A program made the position numbers and the translations under genes. The notes under the pieces are model-generated. The model saw only the letters and a program-made list of their open reading frames with translations. It was not told where the DNA came from and ran no database searches. Below, piece after piece: positions 21,600 to 33,618 of a stretch of DNA of 64,000 nucleotides. Numbering within the stretch: position 1 is the first letter of the stretch; each line of letters opens with the position of its first letter. The stretch is from Anagrus nilaparvatae (Eukaryota > Arthropoda > Insecta > Hymenoptera > Mymaridae). Location: NCBI GenBank assembly GCA_022575985.1, contig JAKSXM010000263.1:9590001-9654000 (forward strand), in the 5' to 3' direction.

Positions 21600-22380
21600 A
21601 CTTTTTCCTGAATGATTTTATGTGTTTTTGCCTTCTTAAGCCAAATATATAACGTATGTCTGAATTTGAGAGCTTCTGCAACTGCGCACTTAGTTGACTA
21701 GGTAAATCTGAGTATACAACATTATAATAATCAGAGTACGGAGTCATTCAACCAGATGGTTACGAAGGGCTTGTGTTTTACAGGATTTAATTATACGTAG
21801 GCCATATAGAACTCTATTGGCTTTTTTAGAGATTTTTTGGACTTGGGGTTGCCAGCTAAGTGTATTATCAAGGATGACTCCAAGACTTATTACTTTATCA
21901 ACAAATGGCATACTGTCGCCGTTGGTGTTGACTGTAATCATTAACACTTGAAGTTCTTTGAATTGCTTTAAAGTATTTGAAGAACCAAAAATAATTGCCT
22001 GTGTCTTTTTGGTATTTAGAGACAAACAGTTTAATTCTGCCCGCAAAGCTACCACTTTAGCTGACTCAGAGAGCTCAGTTACTTCCTGCTGGATTTGGTG
22101 AGCTGGTATCTGAACATATATCTGCAGGTCGTCGGTCGTAATAACCTGTACGTACTTGCATTCAAAAAATCTTTTATGTCATTCATATATATGCAGAATA
22201 AGAGAAGGCCCAGGTCGGAACCTTGAGGCACCCCAATGTTTGTATCATGATAATCTGAAGTTGAGGTTTTGGATGCTACTGAAACCGAACGACCACAGAG
22301 ATATGACCAGAACCAGTGAAGGGATGACTTACAGAAAACTGCAGTCTGCAGTCTGCAGTTTTCTGAGTATATAGCTGATC
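21600..22380 (-). pseudogene. Jockey-superfamily-like LINE RT fragment
   Basis: Read 22380 down to 21600, the minus strand encodes HWFWSYLCGRSVSV, then GVPQGSDLG (near 22208-22233) and YMNDIKDFLN. A decayed catalytic box follows, TTDDLQIYVQ, where the YADD tyrosine and alanine are lost (near 22125-22139). It continues with LNTKKTQAIIFGSS, SLGVILDNTLSW and SKKANRVLYGLR, then in a shifted frame NVVYSDLPSQLSAQLQKLSN. These are RT motifs B, C and D plus thumb of a Jockey/I-type LINE. The catalytic box is altered and a frameshift lies near 21744, so it is inactive. The fingers and endonuclease are absent. Confidence 0.8.
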
Positions 22381-22527
22381 ATTAGCAGGTTAAAGAATAG
22401 ACCTGGTGCTTTATTGATTCACAAATTGCAGGACAAATTGACTAATTTCTGTTATTATTTATTTCAACCAATTTATTTTTATTTTGGTAATATATTGTAA
22501 ATTTAATTAATCCTTGTATTAATCCTC
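22381..22527. other. AT-rich spacer
   Basis: Nothing recognised. Confidence 0.5.
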
Positions 22528-25412
22528 GGATCAATTATCAGAGTAGTAGTTTTATAGTTTTAAAAGTAGTTTTAAGTTTGTACTTTTCATACTATTCGTA
22601 CTATTTAGTTATTTTTTTTTCAAACAAAATTTTTCTGAATATTATTTACATGAGGAACTTATGTATTTTTTTTCTTAGGAATCCGATGGTACCATTTATT
22701 TCGCATTTATTTTAGCTTTTTACTACGTTATAAGCAGAAAATTTGATTTATTTTGTTTGTTAGTTATGCTCATAATTTTAAGATCAATTATTAGAGTATT
22801 GAAGTTTTAAGAATAATTTTTTTTAATTGCCTCTCGAAAGATATTTTTAAGTCTCTTTCGCAGTATTTTTTAATCATTAAACTAAGTCTTGTCTTTACTT
22901 TTCTTTTTTCACTCATACTAACTGTTCTTAAATAGTCAAAAATAATTTTAAAATGGATATTGTGCTCCGAATTTACATGTAATCAAATTCATGATATTTT
23001 GAGAAAATGCAAAACTAATATCGCCAATCGTCGAAATACAAAAATGCCAAAAAAAAGGAAAATCAGTTTTGAAATGAGTAAATATCAGCTTTAAAACGGG
23101 TTAGTAAGGTAGAACAGTTACCGACATTAATTTTTTTTAAATAATTAATTTTTTTGTTAACGTAAAAATTTGAATTTTATTTTATCCACTCCGTAATTAA
23201 ATTCTGCGTCGATTAAAAAAAAAAAAAAATAAATAGCTCAAAATTTACTAGGAAAAAAGTTGGATTTCCCGATTTGATTAATAATTTTCAAGAATACTAC
23301 ATGTACATTTAGGCACATAAGTACATGTGCATACTATACACGGTTACAGTACAAATAGTGCAGTGCAACTAAGTGTAACTTATTTCTCTTCATACTGCAT
23401 ATATATGGGGGGTTACATGGCGGTTATTATAGTTAGTTATCATAGTTAGCTCGTCGCAGGGGGCTGACGACAAAATTTAGCTTTTCTGAATAACACTTAA
23501 GCTACTCAAATAATTTTTTTGGGAAATTGTTGGAAATAAATTGAAATGTACTTATTTCCGTCTAAATCGTTCTGAATACCTCTGAATAGCTCTGAATAGT
23601 TCTGAAACTGAAAAAAAAATTTTTCAACAAATTGTTTAAAATGTCTGGAAATGTAAAGAAAAGTTTATAAAAAGGTTTGAGTCATTTTGAATCATAGCTT
23701 TTTTTTAATTTTTGCTAAAAAAAATCGTTTGGTTTGTTCTCTAAATTGCTTAAATTGGCTGAAAATGAAAAAATAAACATTTCAAGAGATCTGAACCATT
23801 CTGAAACACATTTTTGTTTGCGGAAAATCGCCTAAATTCTATTAAAATTTCTAAAAATTGCTAAAAATCGTTGCAAGTGTAAATATAAATAATTTCAAAG
23901 GATCTGAATTACTCTGAATTACTCTGAATCAGTATGAATAACAGTTTTTCTGCGAAAAATCGTCGCTAAGATTTTTTGATATTGTATAAGTCTCTAGAAA
24001 TCACTTGAAATAGCTGCAATTGCCAAAAAAATTATTTTGAAAGATCTGAATCATTCTGAAACAATCTAAAGCATTCTATTCGAGATTCTATTAGTTGTGG
24101 GAAATCGGTAATGTTTTAAGGAATTTTTTGAAAATTTGATTTACTTCGAATCAGTCTTAGTTACTCTAGAACACTCTGAAAAGTAGTTTATTTTGTAGAT
24201 AAACATTAATATTATACGCCAATTTCAGGAAATTAAATACATCTAAATTCGATGGAGTTAAAACAAGGTTTTTTATAAAAGAGAAACTAATTTGTTTCTT
24301 TAATATAATATTTGCAGATTTTTTTCAGCCCTTCAAATGGTCAGTTATTCCAGGTCCATACAAATTCCCTTTTATTCCCTCATTTTAAAATTAAGGGGTC
24401 GGTAAGGTAGAACAGTTACCGACATTAGTTTTTTTTAAATAATTAATTTTGTTTTAATGTTAAACGATGAATTTTATTTCATCTACTCCGTAATCAAATT
24501 CGGCGTCGATAAAAAAAAAAATAACTAATTAGCTCAAAATTTATTAGGAAAATTGGGATTTTCTAAAATTGCTTGAAAATTATTAATCAAATCGGGAAAT
24601 CTAACTTTTTTCCTAGTCAATTTTGAGCTATTTATTTTTTTTTTTTTTTTTAATCGACGCAGAATTTAATTACGGAGTGGATAAAATAAAATTCAAATTT
24701 TTACGTTAACAAAAAAATTAATTATTTAAAAAAAATTAATGTCGGTAACTGTTCTACCTTACCAACCCGTTTTAAAGCTGATATTTTCTCATTTCTGAAC
24801 TGATTTTCCTTTTTTTTTGGCATTTTTGTATTTCGACGATTGGCGATATTAGTTTTGCATTTTCTCAAAATATCATGAATTTGATTACATGTAAATTCGG
24901 AGCATAATATCCATTTTAACATTATTTTTGACTATTTAAGAACAGTTAGTATGAGTGAAAAAAGAAAAATAAAGACAAGACTTAGTTTAATGATTAAAAA
25001 ATAATGCGAAAGAGACTTAAAAGTATCTTTCGAGTGGCAATTAAAAAAAAATGTTTATCCACGGGATTAAAAAAAATTGAATTACGAAATATATTGATGG
25101 CGGCTCGAATACAAAAAAAATTATTCTTAAAACATCAATACTCTAATAATTGACCTTAAAATTATGAGCATAACTAACAAACAAAATAAATCAAATTTTC
25201 TGCTTATAACGTAGTAAAAAGTTAAAATAAATGCAAAATAAATGGTACCATCGGATTCCTAAGAAAAAAAATACATAAGTTCCTCATGTAAATAATATTC
25301 AGAAAAATTTTGTTTGAAAAAAAAATAAATAATAGTACGAATAGTATGAAAAGTACAAACTTAAAACTACTTTTAAAACTATAAATTTACTACTCTGATA
25401 ATTGATCCGCTT
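22528..25412. mobile_element. Fold-back element H, ~760-840 bp arms
   Basis: 22528-23290 and 24570-25412 are reverse complements at high identity, sharing CGGATCAATTATCAGAGTAG at the outer end, TAGGAATCCGATGGTACCAT, GAACAGTTACCGACATTA, and CTCCGTAATTAAATTCTGCG near the inner end. A third, diverged copy of the inner 170 bp lies in direct orientation with the left arm at 24392-24565. It forms a local palindrome with the right arm. The right arm has a short extra segment near 25050-25115. Arm-encoded short frames are mirrored and not accepted as genes. Confidence 0.8.
23520..24190. repeat. Degenerate TCTGAAT-rich loop of element H
   Basis: The words TCTGAAT, TCTGAAA and TCTGAAC recur irregularly, clustered at about 23570-23610, 23905-23935 and 24045-24065, interspersed with AAATCG.CTAAAT. 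It looks like a decayed short tandem repeat forming the loop between the arms. Confidence 0.5.
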
Positions 25413-25830
25413 AAAATTAGAACTCGAAAAAATAAACAAAATCAAATTTTCTCCTATAAAACGTGGCCAAAAGTTAAAGTAAATTATTGCAGCAGATTTC
25501 TAGGGAAAAACATTTAAATAACTTTCGTAAACATTTATTCTGAAACCTAGAACACTTTTAAAATTGTTCCCCTTGAAATTGGGACCCTGAAAAACAATAA
25601 AAGTCGAATGTTCTACTATAAAGCGTGGTAAAAAGCTAAATAAACGCTTCCATCAACTTTCTGAGGAAAAAATACGTAAGCCTATCTTGTAAATAATATT
25701 CAAAAACATTTATTCTGAAAATTACAATACTTATAAAATCGATTTTCCCCTTATAAAAAGTAGTCAAAAGCTAAAATAAATGGTTTCATTGGATTCCTGG
25801 GGAAAAAAATATTACAGGACATCAATTTTA
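25190..25830. repeat. Tandem repeats at outer side of element H
   Basis: The order [AACGT.GTAAAAAGTTAAA] - [GATTCCTAGG.AAAAAA] - [GTAAATAATATTCA.AAA.ATTT] recurs about four times (near 25205, 25455, 25618, 25755). The first copy belongs to the right arm; the rest are diverged copies outside it, so the arm monomer was probably amplified. Confidence 0.55.
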
Positions 25831-25849
25831 AAATAATCTAAAATATGAT

Positions 25850-26300
25850 TTGAATGCACTGGAAAAATATAAGGTTTTAAGAAAATAATCCAAAAGTCAC
25901 GAGTAATGAATTTTCCGAAACTTAGAGTTTATGCAAAAATTTTGAAATCTATAAGTCCTATTTTCATTGAAAATTGCAATTTTGGCAGCAATTTAAAAAT
26001 TGGTGTTTTTATGCTAAAAATGGACATTTATTATATAAATGGACATTTATTTTCTATAGTGACGAGAGAATCGGTGATAAAAAAATGATGTTTACGGGGG
26101 TTTGAAAGGTGGTATTATACAAAAAAAATGAGACCAACTTGAAATATTTTGGTTTAAATACAATGACACTGTTTTATAACATTGTCGTAACATGTAGCCC
26201 TGCATTGGAGTTTACGGGAGGTATATTGGGTGTTTTTTCAACATATGAAAGTCATCCATAACTACAGACTGTAATTTGGCGACTCGAATGTCCCGGTCTC
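25850..26300 (+). repeat. Dispersed repeat M, longer copy
   Basis: Shares GGCAGCAATTTAAAAATTGG with 12675, and GATAAAAAAAT..GTTTACGGGGGT and AAAAAATGAGACCAAC with 42755-42815. The TAGCCCTGCATT..CAACATATGAAAG tail is like 21250-21300. Copies are diverged and of unequal length; no coding sequence. Confidence 0.55.
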
Positions 26301-27001
26301 ACCTTGTTCGTTTGTGATATTTAAAAACTTTTAAATAGTTCTTAAAATTTTTATTTTTATGGTTAAATTTTATGACGTCTGATCTATCAAACAATTTTAT
26401 TTTGCAACGCTAGAACAATCATGTGCTCTTTACGCGAAGCACAGCTTGGTCCAGTAAATATCGAGGGATCTTCGACTCCAAATTTTATGATATTTCGAAT
26501 AAGTCGGCACCAAAAATTAAAAATAAAAAAAAATCTTTGTACCCCCTTCTTCAGGGTCTACAACAATTTTAACAATATTACAAAAACACATACATAATTT
26601 TTATATATAAAATTTTAACTTACATAAAAATAATAATTTATTTAAATAAAAGTATTTTAAAAAGATGTGGGAATTTGAGCGTAACTAAACTGTAAAAACG
26701 TTTTATTTATGTTTTATAAAAATTCAAATTATTTTTAAGCACATATTAAAAAATAAGAACTCACTGCACACAATATATTTTAGTCATATTTAGGCGTAAA
26801 CCCATGTCAAATTATTAGTTTGTTTTAAAAATTAGTTTTTTACTAATAAGTTATGAATAAATTTGAGAAAATTTGATAAAGATTTTTGTTGTTTTCTTGA
26901 TACACTGAACCTGATGTACAAGTTGATTGTAGGGCGGGGTAGAGAGAAAAAGTATTATGAAATGTAAAGAGTATGTAAGGATGAAACTATAATAGAGATA
27001 G
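26301..27001. other. AT-rich noncoding sequence
   Basis: No gene recognised. A short GC-richer piece at 26410-26470 was not recognised. Confidence 0.5.
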
Positions 27002-27910
27002 AAAACTTTGAGATTTATATTCTAGAATTTACAATGGTCTTTTTGGAAATTAAAAATTGAAAAATTGAGGAAAATTAAAAAAACTTATGAATTCTTTTTT
27101 ATGTAAACAATACTATTTTTATAAAAATATTTTAAATTTTTTGTATCGTACATACGGTTCAGTGCACAATCTATAAATTGTATATGGAGCATTTCACTAA
27201 ACGTTCATCTATAATAATTTCTTTCATTGTCTAATATAGAGGTTTTTATAAATAAATATGTAAAGAAACGAATTCACTCCATAAAACAAAACTGTAATTC
27301 TGATATTAACACTAATAACACCAATAAAAACAATAACTCAAAAATTAGATTAGTTTTGCCCTTTTAAAAATATTTAAGCAAAAAAATAATATGCGCTCTC
27401 GGTAATATCAATATTTCTATCATAATCAAACTACAAACAAACTTAATACAATAATTACTTTGGGAAAAGACAAACTTGGAAAATTCGATAAAACCAACGT
27501 TGTTTATAAAATAAAATGCAATGACTGCGATTATACATATGTCGGTCAAACTCGTAGAAAATTAAAAAAATGAGTTGAGGAACATGAAAAGCATATGATA
27601 ATAACGATATAAATTCGGTTTTCTATCAACATCAAAAAAACACTAACCATTCTTTTAATTTTTCAAAAATCTCTATATTAGACAATGAAAGAAATTATAA
27701 TAGACGAACGTTTAGTGAAATGCTCCATATACAATTTATAGATTGTGCACTGAACCGCATGTACGATACAAAAAATTTAAAATATTTTTATAAAAATAGT
27801 ATTGCTTACATAAAAAAGAATTCATAAGTTTTATTAATTTTCCTCAATTTTTCAATTTTTAATTTCCAAAAATACCATTATAAATTCTAGAATATAAATC
27901 TCAAAGTTTC
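27002..27910. mobile_element. Penelope-like 3' fragment with inverted self-copy
   Basis: 27002-27256 is the reverse complement of about 27665-27910. The right arm contains the C-terminal coding part of a Penelope-like endonuclease and its 3' flank. The centre (27257-27664) carries the rest of the endonuclease on the plus strand. Penelope-like elements are known for complex copies with inverted or tandem partial units, and this arrangement fits. Confidence 0.7.
27467..27829 (+). pseudogene. Penelope-like GIY-YIG endonuclease fragment
   Basis: Plus-strand translation reads GKDKLGKFDKTNVVYKIKC, NDCDYTYVGQTRRKLKK, a stop, VEEHEKH, then in a shifted frame NHSFNFSKISILDNERNYNR and FSEMLHIQF. The NVVYKI and YVGQT segments correspond to the GIY and YIG strands, CNDC to the cysteine pair typical of Penelope-like enzymes, R of TRRKL to the catalytic arginine, and the H and E downstream to the remaining active-site positions. 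A TGA and a frameshift near 27590-27605 inactivate it. No reverse transcriptase part is present in the window. Confidence 0.8.
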
Positions 27911-28302
27911 CTACCCTACTTACAAACTATCCCTACCCTACTTTTTAGTAAACATGAGACTTTAATTTTTTAGTAAACATGAAGCTTTCAAAGGTCAAAA
28001 GATTTACAAGGCCCTTTTTTTATGGATGTTATCGAACTTTTTTGTAAATTTCAATAAAACACTTAGCTTTAGAAAAACAAATAATTTAATATAAGCTTTA
28101 AAAAATAGAAAATGTTAATTTAAATGCATTTGGACCCCAATGCCATTTTTATAATCCCAAATTTTTTAAGTCAAATTTTTGCCCAATATGAATTTTATGG
28201 TAGCTGAGTTAACTTATGAATGTAAAATAATTGAAATACTCTCCTTATCATCGAGCAATACAAGAAATTTTGAATATTAATTAATATTCATTATTAGTTA
28301 TT
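27911..28302. other. AT-rich spacer
   Basis: Contains only a short direct repeat, TTTTTAGTAAACATGA, near 27942 and 27969. Confidence 0.5.
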
Positions 28303-28470
28303 ATGAATGTAAAGTTATCCGCCAGAGGAATATATTCTATTCGCCAGAAGCCTTTCTAAAAGGGGCTGTTAACTGGGCTGTTAACCATCTTTTGACTAGA
28401 AAATAAAAAATATGTAAATAATTATTTTACAATTTAAGTTAATACTGGGGGTTTTTTTGGGCACTGAATC
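28303..28470 (+). repeat. Terminus of G-type fold-back, extra copy
   Basis: AAAGTTATCCGCCAGAGG, ATATTCTAT.CGCCAGAAGC and AAAAGGGGCTGTTAAC match the terminus of the element at 31018 and, complemented, the end at 39127. This copy is in the same orientation as the left end and has no inverted partner nearby, so it is either a solo arm or the remaining half of another element. It duplicates CTGTTAAC internally. Confidence 0.7.
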
Positions 28471-28559
28471 GATATGAAGGTAAAGCTAGCCGCGAAACCA
28501 TAAATCGACTAGCCGCAAAAAGTGGGGCTGCTAACCAAGTCAATAAAATATGTTATTTT

Positions 28560-28974
28560 CACTTATTTATGATAAAAATCGGTACCAGGGGGTATTTTGG
28601 ATCGCCAAATTGATATTTGATGTCAGAAAATCGAAAATAACATAACCTTCATTGGAAAAATCGGAAAAAAGCTGTTTTCCTTAACTGAAAAATCAAAATC
28701 AATAAAATTTATTATTTTTCATTAAAAACGGGTACCGGGGGGTTTTTAAGGCCGCAAAATCGATACTTGTTGTCAGAAAATTGAAAATAACATAACATTC
28801 ACCGGATAAATCGGAAAATATCTTTTTCTCTTAACTGAAAATCAAAATCAATAAAGTTTATTATTTTTCATAAAAAATCGGTATCATGGAGTTTTTCAGG
28901 CTACTAAATCGTTATTTGTTGTCAGAAAATATAAAATAACATAATCTTCACCGGAAAAAAAATTCTAGTTTAAA
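28560..28974 (+). repeat. ~145 bp tandem monomers
   Basis: Two and a half to three copies of a unit containing ATCGGTACCAGGGGGTATTTT, TGTCAGAAAAT.GAAAATAAC and TTCACCGGA..AATCGG. The unit is a diverged relative of the 148 bp monomers in the arms of element G (31140-31885). Confidence 0.7.
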
Positions 28975-31017
28975 ATCAACTTTTTTCATGAAATTCTCTA
29001 AAAATATTATGATATTCAAGTGGCTTGTCATTCTGGCTGCCATTTAGTAATTTCTTACTAGATTGAGAACACGTGTTATTTATCACCATCAATTACAAGA
29101 GAATTGATTTTTTACTACAAGGCCTCCAGAATGATCAGCCACTTTAAATTCGACTTTTTCATGAAATTCTTTAAATATATTTTGTAATTTGAGTGGCTGG
29201 TCATTCTGGCGGCCTTGGAGTAAAAAATCGATTGTCGAAAAATTTATGGTGATGAATAAAAAGTGATTTTAATAAAGTTAGAAATTACTAGAAGGCCGCC
29301 AGAATGATTAGCCACTCGAATTTCAAAATATTTTTAGAGAATTTCATGAAAAAAGTTGAATTTAAAGTGGCTGATTATTCTGGCGTTCTCGTAGTAAAAA
29401 ATTGATTGTTGAATTATTGATGGTGATATTTAAGAAGTGTTCTCAATCTAGTTAGAAATACTAGGAGGCTGCCAGAACGACCAGCCACTTTAAATTCAAC
29501 TTTTTTCATGAAAGACTCTAAAAATATTATAAAATTCAAGCGGCTAGTAATACTGGCAGCCTTCTAGTAATTTCTAACTAGATTAAGATCACTTTTTATC
29601 CATCACCAACAATTATGAGACGATCCATTTTTCACTACAAGGCCGCCAGAATTACCAGCCACTTTAAATTCAACTTTTTTATTAATTTCTCTAAAAATAT
29701 TTTGAAATTCCAGTGGCTGGTCATTATGGCGGCCTTGTAGTAAAAAATGGATCGTCTCATAATTGTTGCCCGAATGACAAGCCACTTGAATTTCAAAATA
29801 TTTTTAGAGAAATTCATGAAAAAAGTTGAATTTAAAGTGGCTGATCATTCTGGCGGCCTTGTAGTAAAAAATTGATTGTTGCATAATATTTGGTAATGGA
29901 TAAAAGGTGTTCTCCATCTAGTTATAAATTGCTAGGAGGCCTCCAGAATAACCGGCCAATTGAATTTCAAAATTATTTTACAGAATAATTAATGAAAAAA
30001 GTTGAATTAAAAGTGGCTGGGGATTCTGACAGCCTCCTAGTAATTTATAACTAGATAGAGAACACTTCTTATCCATCACCAACTATTATGCAATGATCGA
30101 TTTCTTACTACAAGGCCGCCAGAATGATCAGCCACTTTAAATTCACTTTTTTCAAGAGTTTCTCTATAAAAATTTTGAAACTCGAAAGGGTGGTCATTCA
30201 TTGTAGTAAAAAATGGATGGTCTCATAATTGTTGGTGATGGATAAAATGTATTCTGAATCTAGTTAAAAATTACTAGAAGGCTAGCAGATTGAACAAATA
30301 TTATGCAACACTCGATTTTTCTACTACGAGAACGTTAGAATAATCAGTCACTTTAAATTCATCTTTTTTCGTGAAATTCTCTAAAAATATTTTGAAATTC
30401 GAGTGGCTGGATATTCTGGCGGCCTTCTAGTAATTTCTAACTATATTAAGATCACTTTTTATTGATCATCACTAATTTTACGACAATCGATTTTTTACTA
30501 GAAGCCCGGCAGAATGACCAGCCACTCGAATTTCAAAATATTTTTAGAGAAATTCAGGAAAAAGGTTGAATTGAAAGTTGCTGGTCTTTCTGGCAGCCTT
30601 GCAGTGAAAAATTGATTGTCTAATAATTGTTGTTGATGGATAAAATGTAATCTTAATCTAGTTAGAAATTACTAGAAGGCCGCCAGTATTACTAGCCACT
30701 TGAAATTGAAAATTTTTTTAGAGTAATTCATGATAAAAGTTGAAATCAAAGTGGTTGCGCATTCTGAAGGCCTTCTAGTTATTTCTAACTAGATTAAGAA
30801 TACTTTTTATCCATCACCAAATATTATGCAACACTCGATTTTTTACTACAAGGCCGCCAGTATGATCAGCCACTTTAAATTCAACTTTTTTCATGAAATT
30901 CTCTTAAAAAAAATTTGCAATTTAAGTCGCTTGTTATTCTGGCAGCCTCCTAGTAATTTCTATCTAGATGGAGAATATTTTTTATCCATCACCAAATATT
31001 ATGCAATACTCGATTTT
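28975..31017. repeat. Alternating-orientation palindromic satellite, ~2 kb
   Basis: The word GTGGCTGGTCATTCTGGCGG and its complement alternate along the array. Each junction of ~90 bp (GGCCGCCAGAATGATCAGCC...TTTCATGAAATT...GGCTGGTCATTCTGGCGGCC) is a palindrome, and the intervening ~75-80 bp (AAAAATTGATTGTTG..GATGGATAAAA..CTAGTTAGAAATTACTAG) is bounded by complementary edges. About a dozen ~165 bp units are visible. Overlapping short frames on the minus strand at 29600-29820 are by-products. Confidence 0.85.
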
Positions 31018-31139
31018 TATGAAGGGAAAGTTATCCGCCAGAGGAATATATTCTATCCGCCAGAAGCCTTTTTAAAAGGGGCTGTTAAACATCTTTTAAC
31101 TTGAAAATCAAAAATATGTAAATAATTGTTATTTTACAA

Positions 31140-31885
31140 TTTAAGTTAGTACTGGGGGTTTTTTGGGGCGCTGAATCGATATTTTTGGTCAGGACCGTGA
31201 AAAAACGTTTGCATTTGCGGAAAATTCGGAAAATAGGTAATTTTTCATCCTGAAAAATTGTTAAACTTTATTTTATTCAATAACAAAAAGGTCTCTGGGG
31301 GTTTTTTGGGGCGCTGAATCGATATCTTTGGTCAAGAATGTGAAAAAACGTTTGCATGTGCGGGAAATTTGGAAAATAGGTAGTTTTTCATCCTGAAAAA
31401 TGAAAATCGTTAAACTTAAATTTATTCAATTAAAAAACGGTTTTTGGGGGTTTTTTATGGCACTTAATCGATATTTTTGGTCAGCAACGTGAAAAAACGT
31501 CTTCGTTTGCGGGAAATTCGGAAAATAGGTGTTTTCTCATCCTGAAAATTAAAATCGTAAAACTTTATTTTATTCAATTACAAAACGGTCTCTGGGGGTT
31601 TTTAAGGGCGCTGAATCGATATTTTTGGTCAGGAACGTGAAAAAACGTTTGCATTTGCGGGACATTCGGAAAATATGTGGATTTTCATTCTGAAAAATGA
31701 AAATCGTAAAACTTTATTTTATTCAATAAAAAAACGGTCTCTGGGGGTTTTTATCATGAAATTCGGAAAATAGGTGTTTTCTCATCCTGAAAAATGAAAA
31801 TCGTAAAACTTTATTTTATTAAATTTAAAAACGGTCTCTTGGGGTTTTTTGGGGCGTTGAATCAATATTTTTGTTTAGGAATGTG
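31140..31885 (+). repeat. Element G left array, ~148 bp monomers
   Basis: Five full copies and one truncated copy. The block CTGGGGGTTTTTT recurs near 31152, 31295, 31444, 31592, 31741 and 31838. Each copy has CTGAATCGATATTTTTGGTC, GTGAAAAAACGTTTGC and GGAAATTCGGAAAATAGG. The last copy breaks at about 31892 into the Ty3-like RT sequence. Confidence 0.85.
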
Positions 31886-31891
31886 AAAAAA

Positions 31892-33618
31892 CACGTTTAT
31901 TATTTTTCAGCACTGGTATTATAGGGGTAGCAAATTCAGAAGAATCCACTTTTTGTAAAACTTTATTTTTAACTAAATGTTCTAATTCTAAATCAACTAA
32001 AGGTATTAATGGAAAAGGTACAGATCTGGCTTGCAAAAATATTGGTTTTACATTACTTTTTAATTTTAAATGAGCTTGAGAATTTAAAATTGGACTTAAA
32101 TCTTTACTAGTTATATTTTTATATTTATGTATTAAATTTTTAATATCTATTTCTACGTTAAAATTTTCCTCTAATTGAAAAATTGGTACTAAAAAATTAA
32201 GACAGTTTCGGTCGATTTTTTTAAACTCATACATCCAATCGTGCCCTAAAAGCGGAGCACGATTAATATTATTTAAGTATAAATTTAAAGTTAATGTATG
32301 ATTTTTAAAAACGACTTCCACTTTAACATAACCTAAACTAGAAATTTTTTATTTACAATAAGTTAATAAATTTAATTTAGTTTTATAAATTTTACTACCT
32401 CTAAAGTATTTCTTCGCTTCTTCAATTTACATAATTGATACTGCTGACCCGCTGTCGATTTCGAACTGTATATCATTATTGTTGACCTTGAGTGTACATA
32501 TAAATTTTTCTTGATGATAGTTCTCTTCTTCTAACATTAGTATCTCTTCGGGTTCATCGTCCGATGTCGATGACTTAGATGCGTATTCGAGTACTGTTAC
32601 TTCTCTATTCTTTTTAAAACACACCTGTGCCACGTGACCCTTGGCTTTACAATACGAACAATTTAACTTGTCTTTGAGACGACATTTTTGAGCTATATGC
32701 CCCTTCTTCCCACATCGGAAACAGGATGTATCATTTCTGCGGTTTTCCCGCGAATTGTTACCGGCTTCGTTATCACGTGATTGCTTAGCAAATTTATTGA
32801 TTTTAAATTTCTTCGGTTTGTATAAAATTTACTGAAGTCTACGAACTTTGTAACGATGTGGTTTCTTTTTCTGAAAGCTCCATGGCATTCGCAGTTTGCA
32901 GAGCTTTTGCATATAATAAATCTTTGGTTTCTAATAATCGTGCCTGTATTTTATTATTGGATAACCCAAAAACAAATTGATTACGTAATGCCGTATCCTT
33001 GAAAGCGCCAAAATTACAAGTTTCCGCCAGATGATTTAAAGCGTTAGAAAATGTTTGAGTATCTTCTCCAGATTGTAGCTTTCTTTGATTAAAACGGAAA
33101 TTTTCAGCAATTTCTAATGTTTGAGGTTATACAATTCTTGTAATTTTAACGACACTAAATCATATTTTTTAGAATACGGGTTATCACCACCTAAATGATC
33201 GCACAGATTATCATACACTGCACTGCTAATATTTTGTAATAAATATGATAATTTATCGCCATCTTTAATTTTTAGAAATGCACATGTGCCTTCAAATCGT
33301 TGTAACCACCTTTTAAATTTTATGACGGTATTATTAAAAATTTCAATTTTTAATTGAGTTTGTACGAAATTATTGTTTGTACTAGCACCTTGACCGGTAT
33401 CGTCAGTCATTTTTCACATTTAAATAAGAAAAAAAAAAATTTTTTATATTTTAAAAAACTTGTGTGTGAATTTTATGTAAATTTTATGTAAAAATCACAG
33501 AATTTCACTTGTACGACACATAACGAACTAAACATGTGGTCGGAGCACGTGGGACGCCATGATGTTCTTTTAAAAAAAAAAAAAAAATTTAATATTTTAA
33601 TCCCGTTCTCGTCACCAC
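31892..33618 (-). pseudogene. Ty3/mag-like gag-pol, 5' half
   Basis: Reading the minus strand, gag starts MTDDTGQGAS (33410), with KFKRWLQRFEGTCAFLK and QELYNLK. A frameshift near 33120 leads to NQRKLQSGEDTQTFSNAL and KDTALRNQFVFGL, then a TAG near 32835. Next come two zinc knuckles of CX2CX4HX4C form (CFRCGKKGHIAQKC and CSYCKAKGHVAQVC, 32630-32730). The protease active site FEIDSGSAVS (near 32435-32465) and LLGHDWM (near 32225-32250) follow, then the start of RT with LVKNKVLQKVDSSEFATPI. The RT catalytic core, RNase H and integrase are lost at the junction 31892. Inactive. Confidence 0.85.
33599..33617 (-). promoter_or_regulatory. Primer binding site, tRNA-Ser type
   Basis: Minus strand TGGTGACGAGAACGGGATT lies one base inside the LTR end. 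Its complement reads AATCCCGTTCTCGTCACCA, which looks like a tRNA 3' end including CCA; the CTCGTC acceptor strand matches serine tRNAs that start GACGAG. This would prime minus-strand DNA synthesis. The tRNA assignment is from memory of serine tRNA sequences. Confidence 0.7.
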
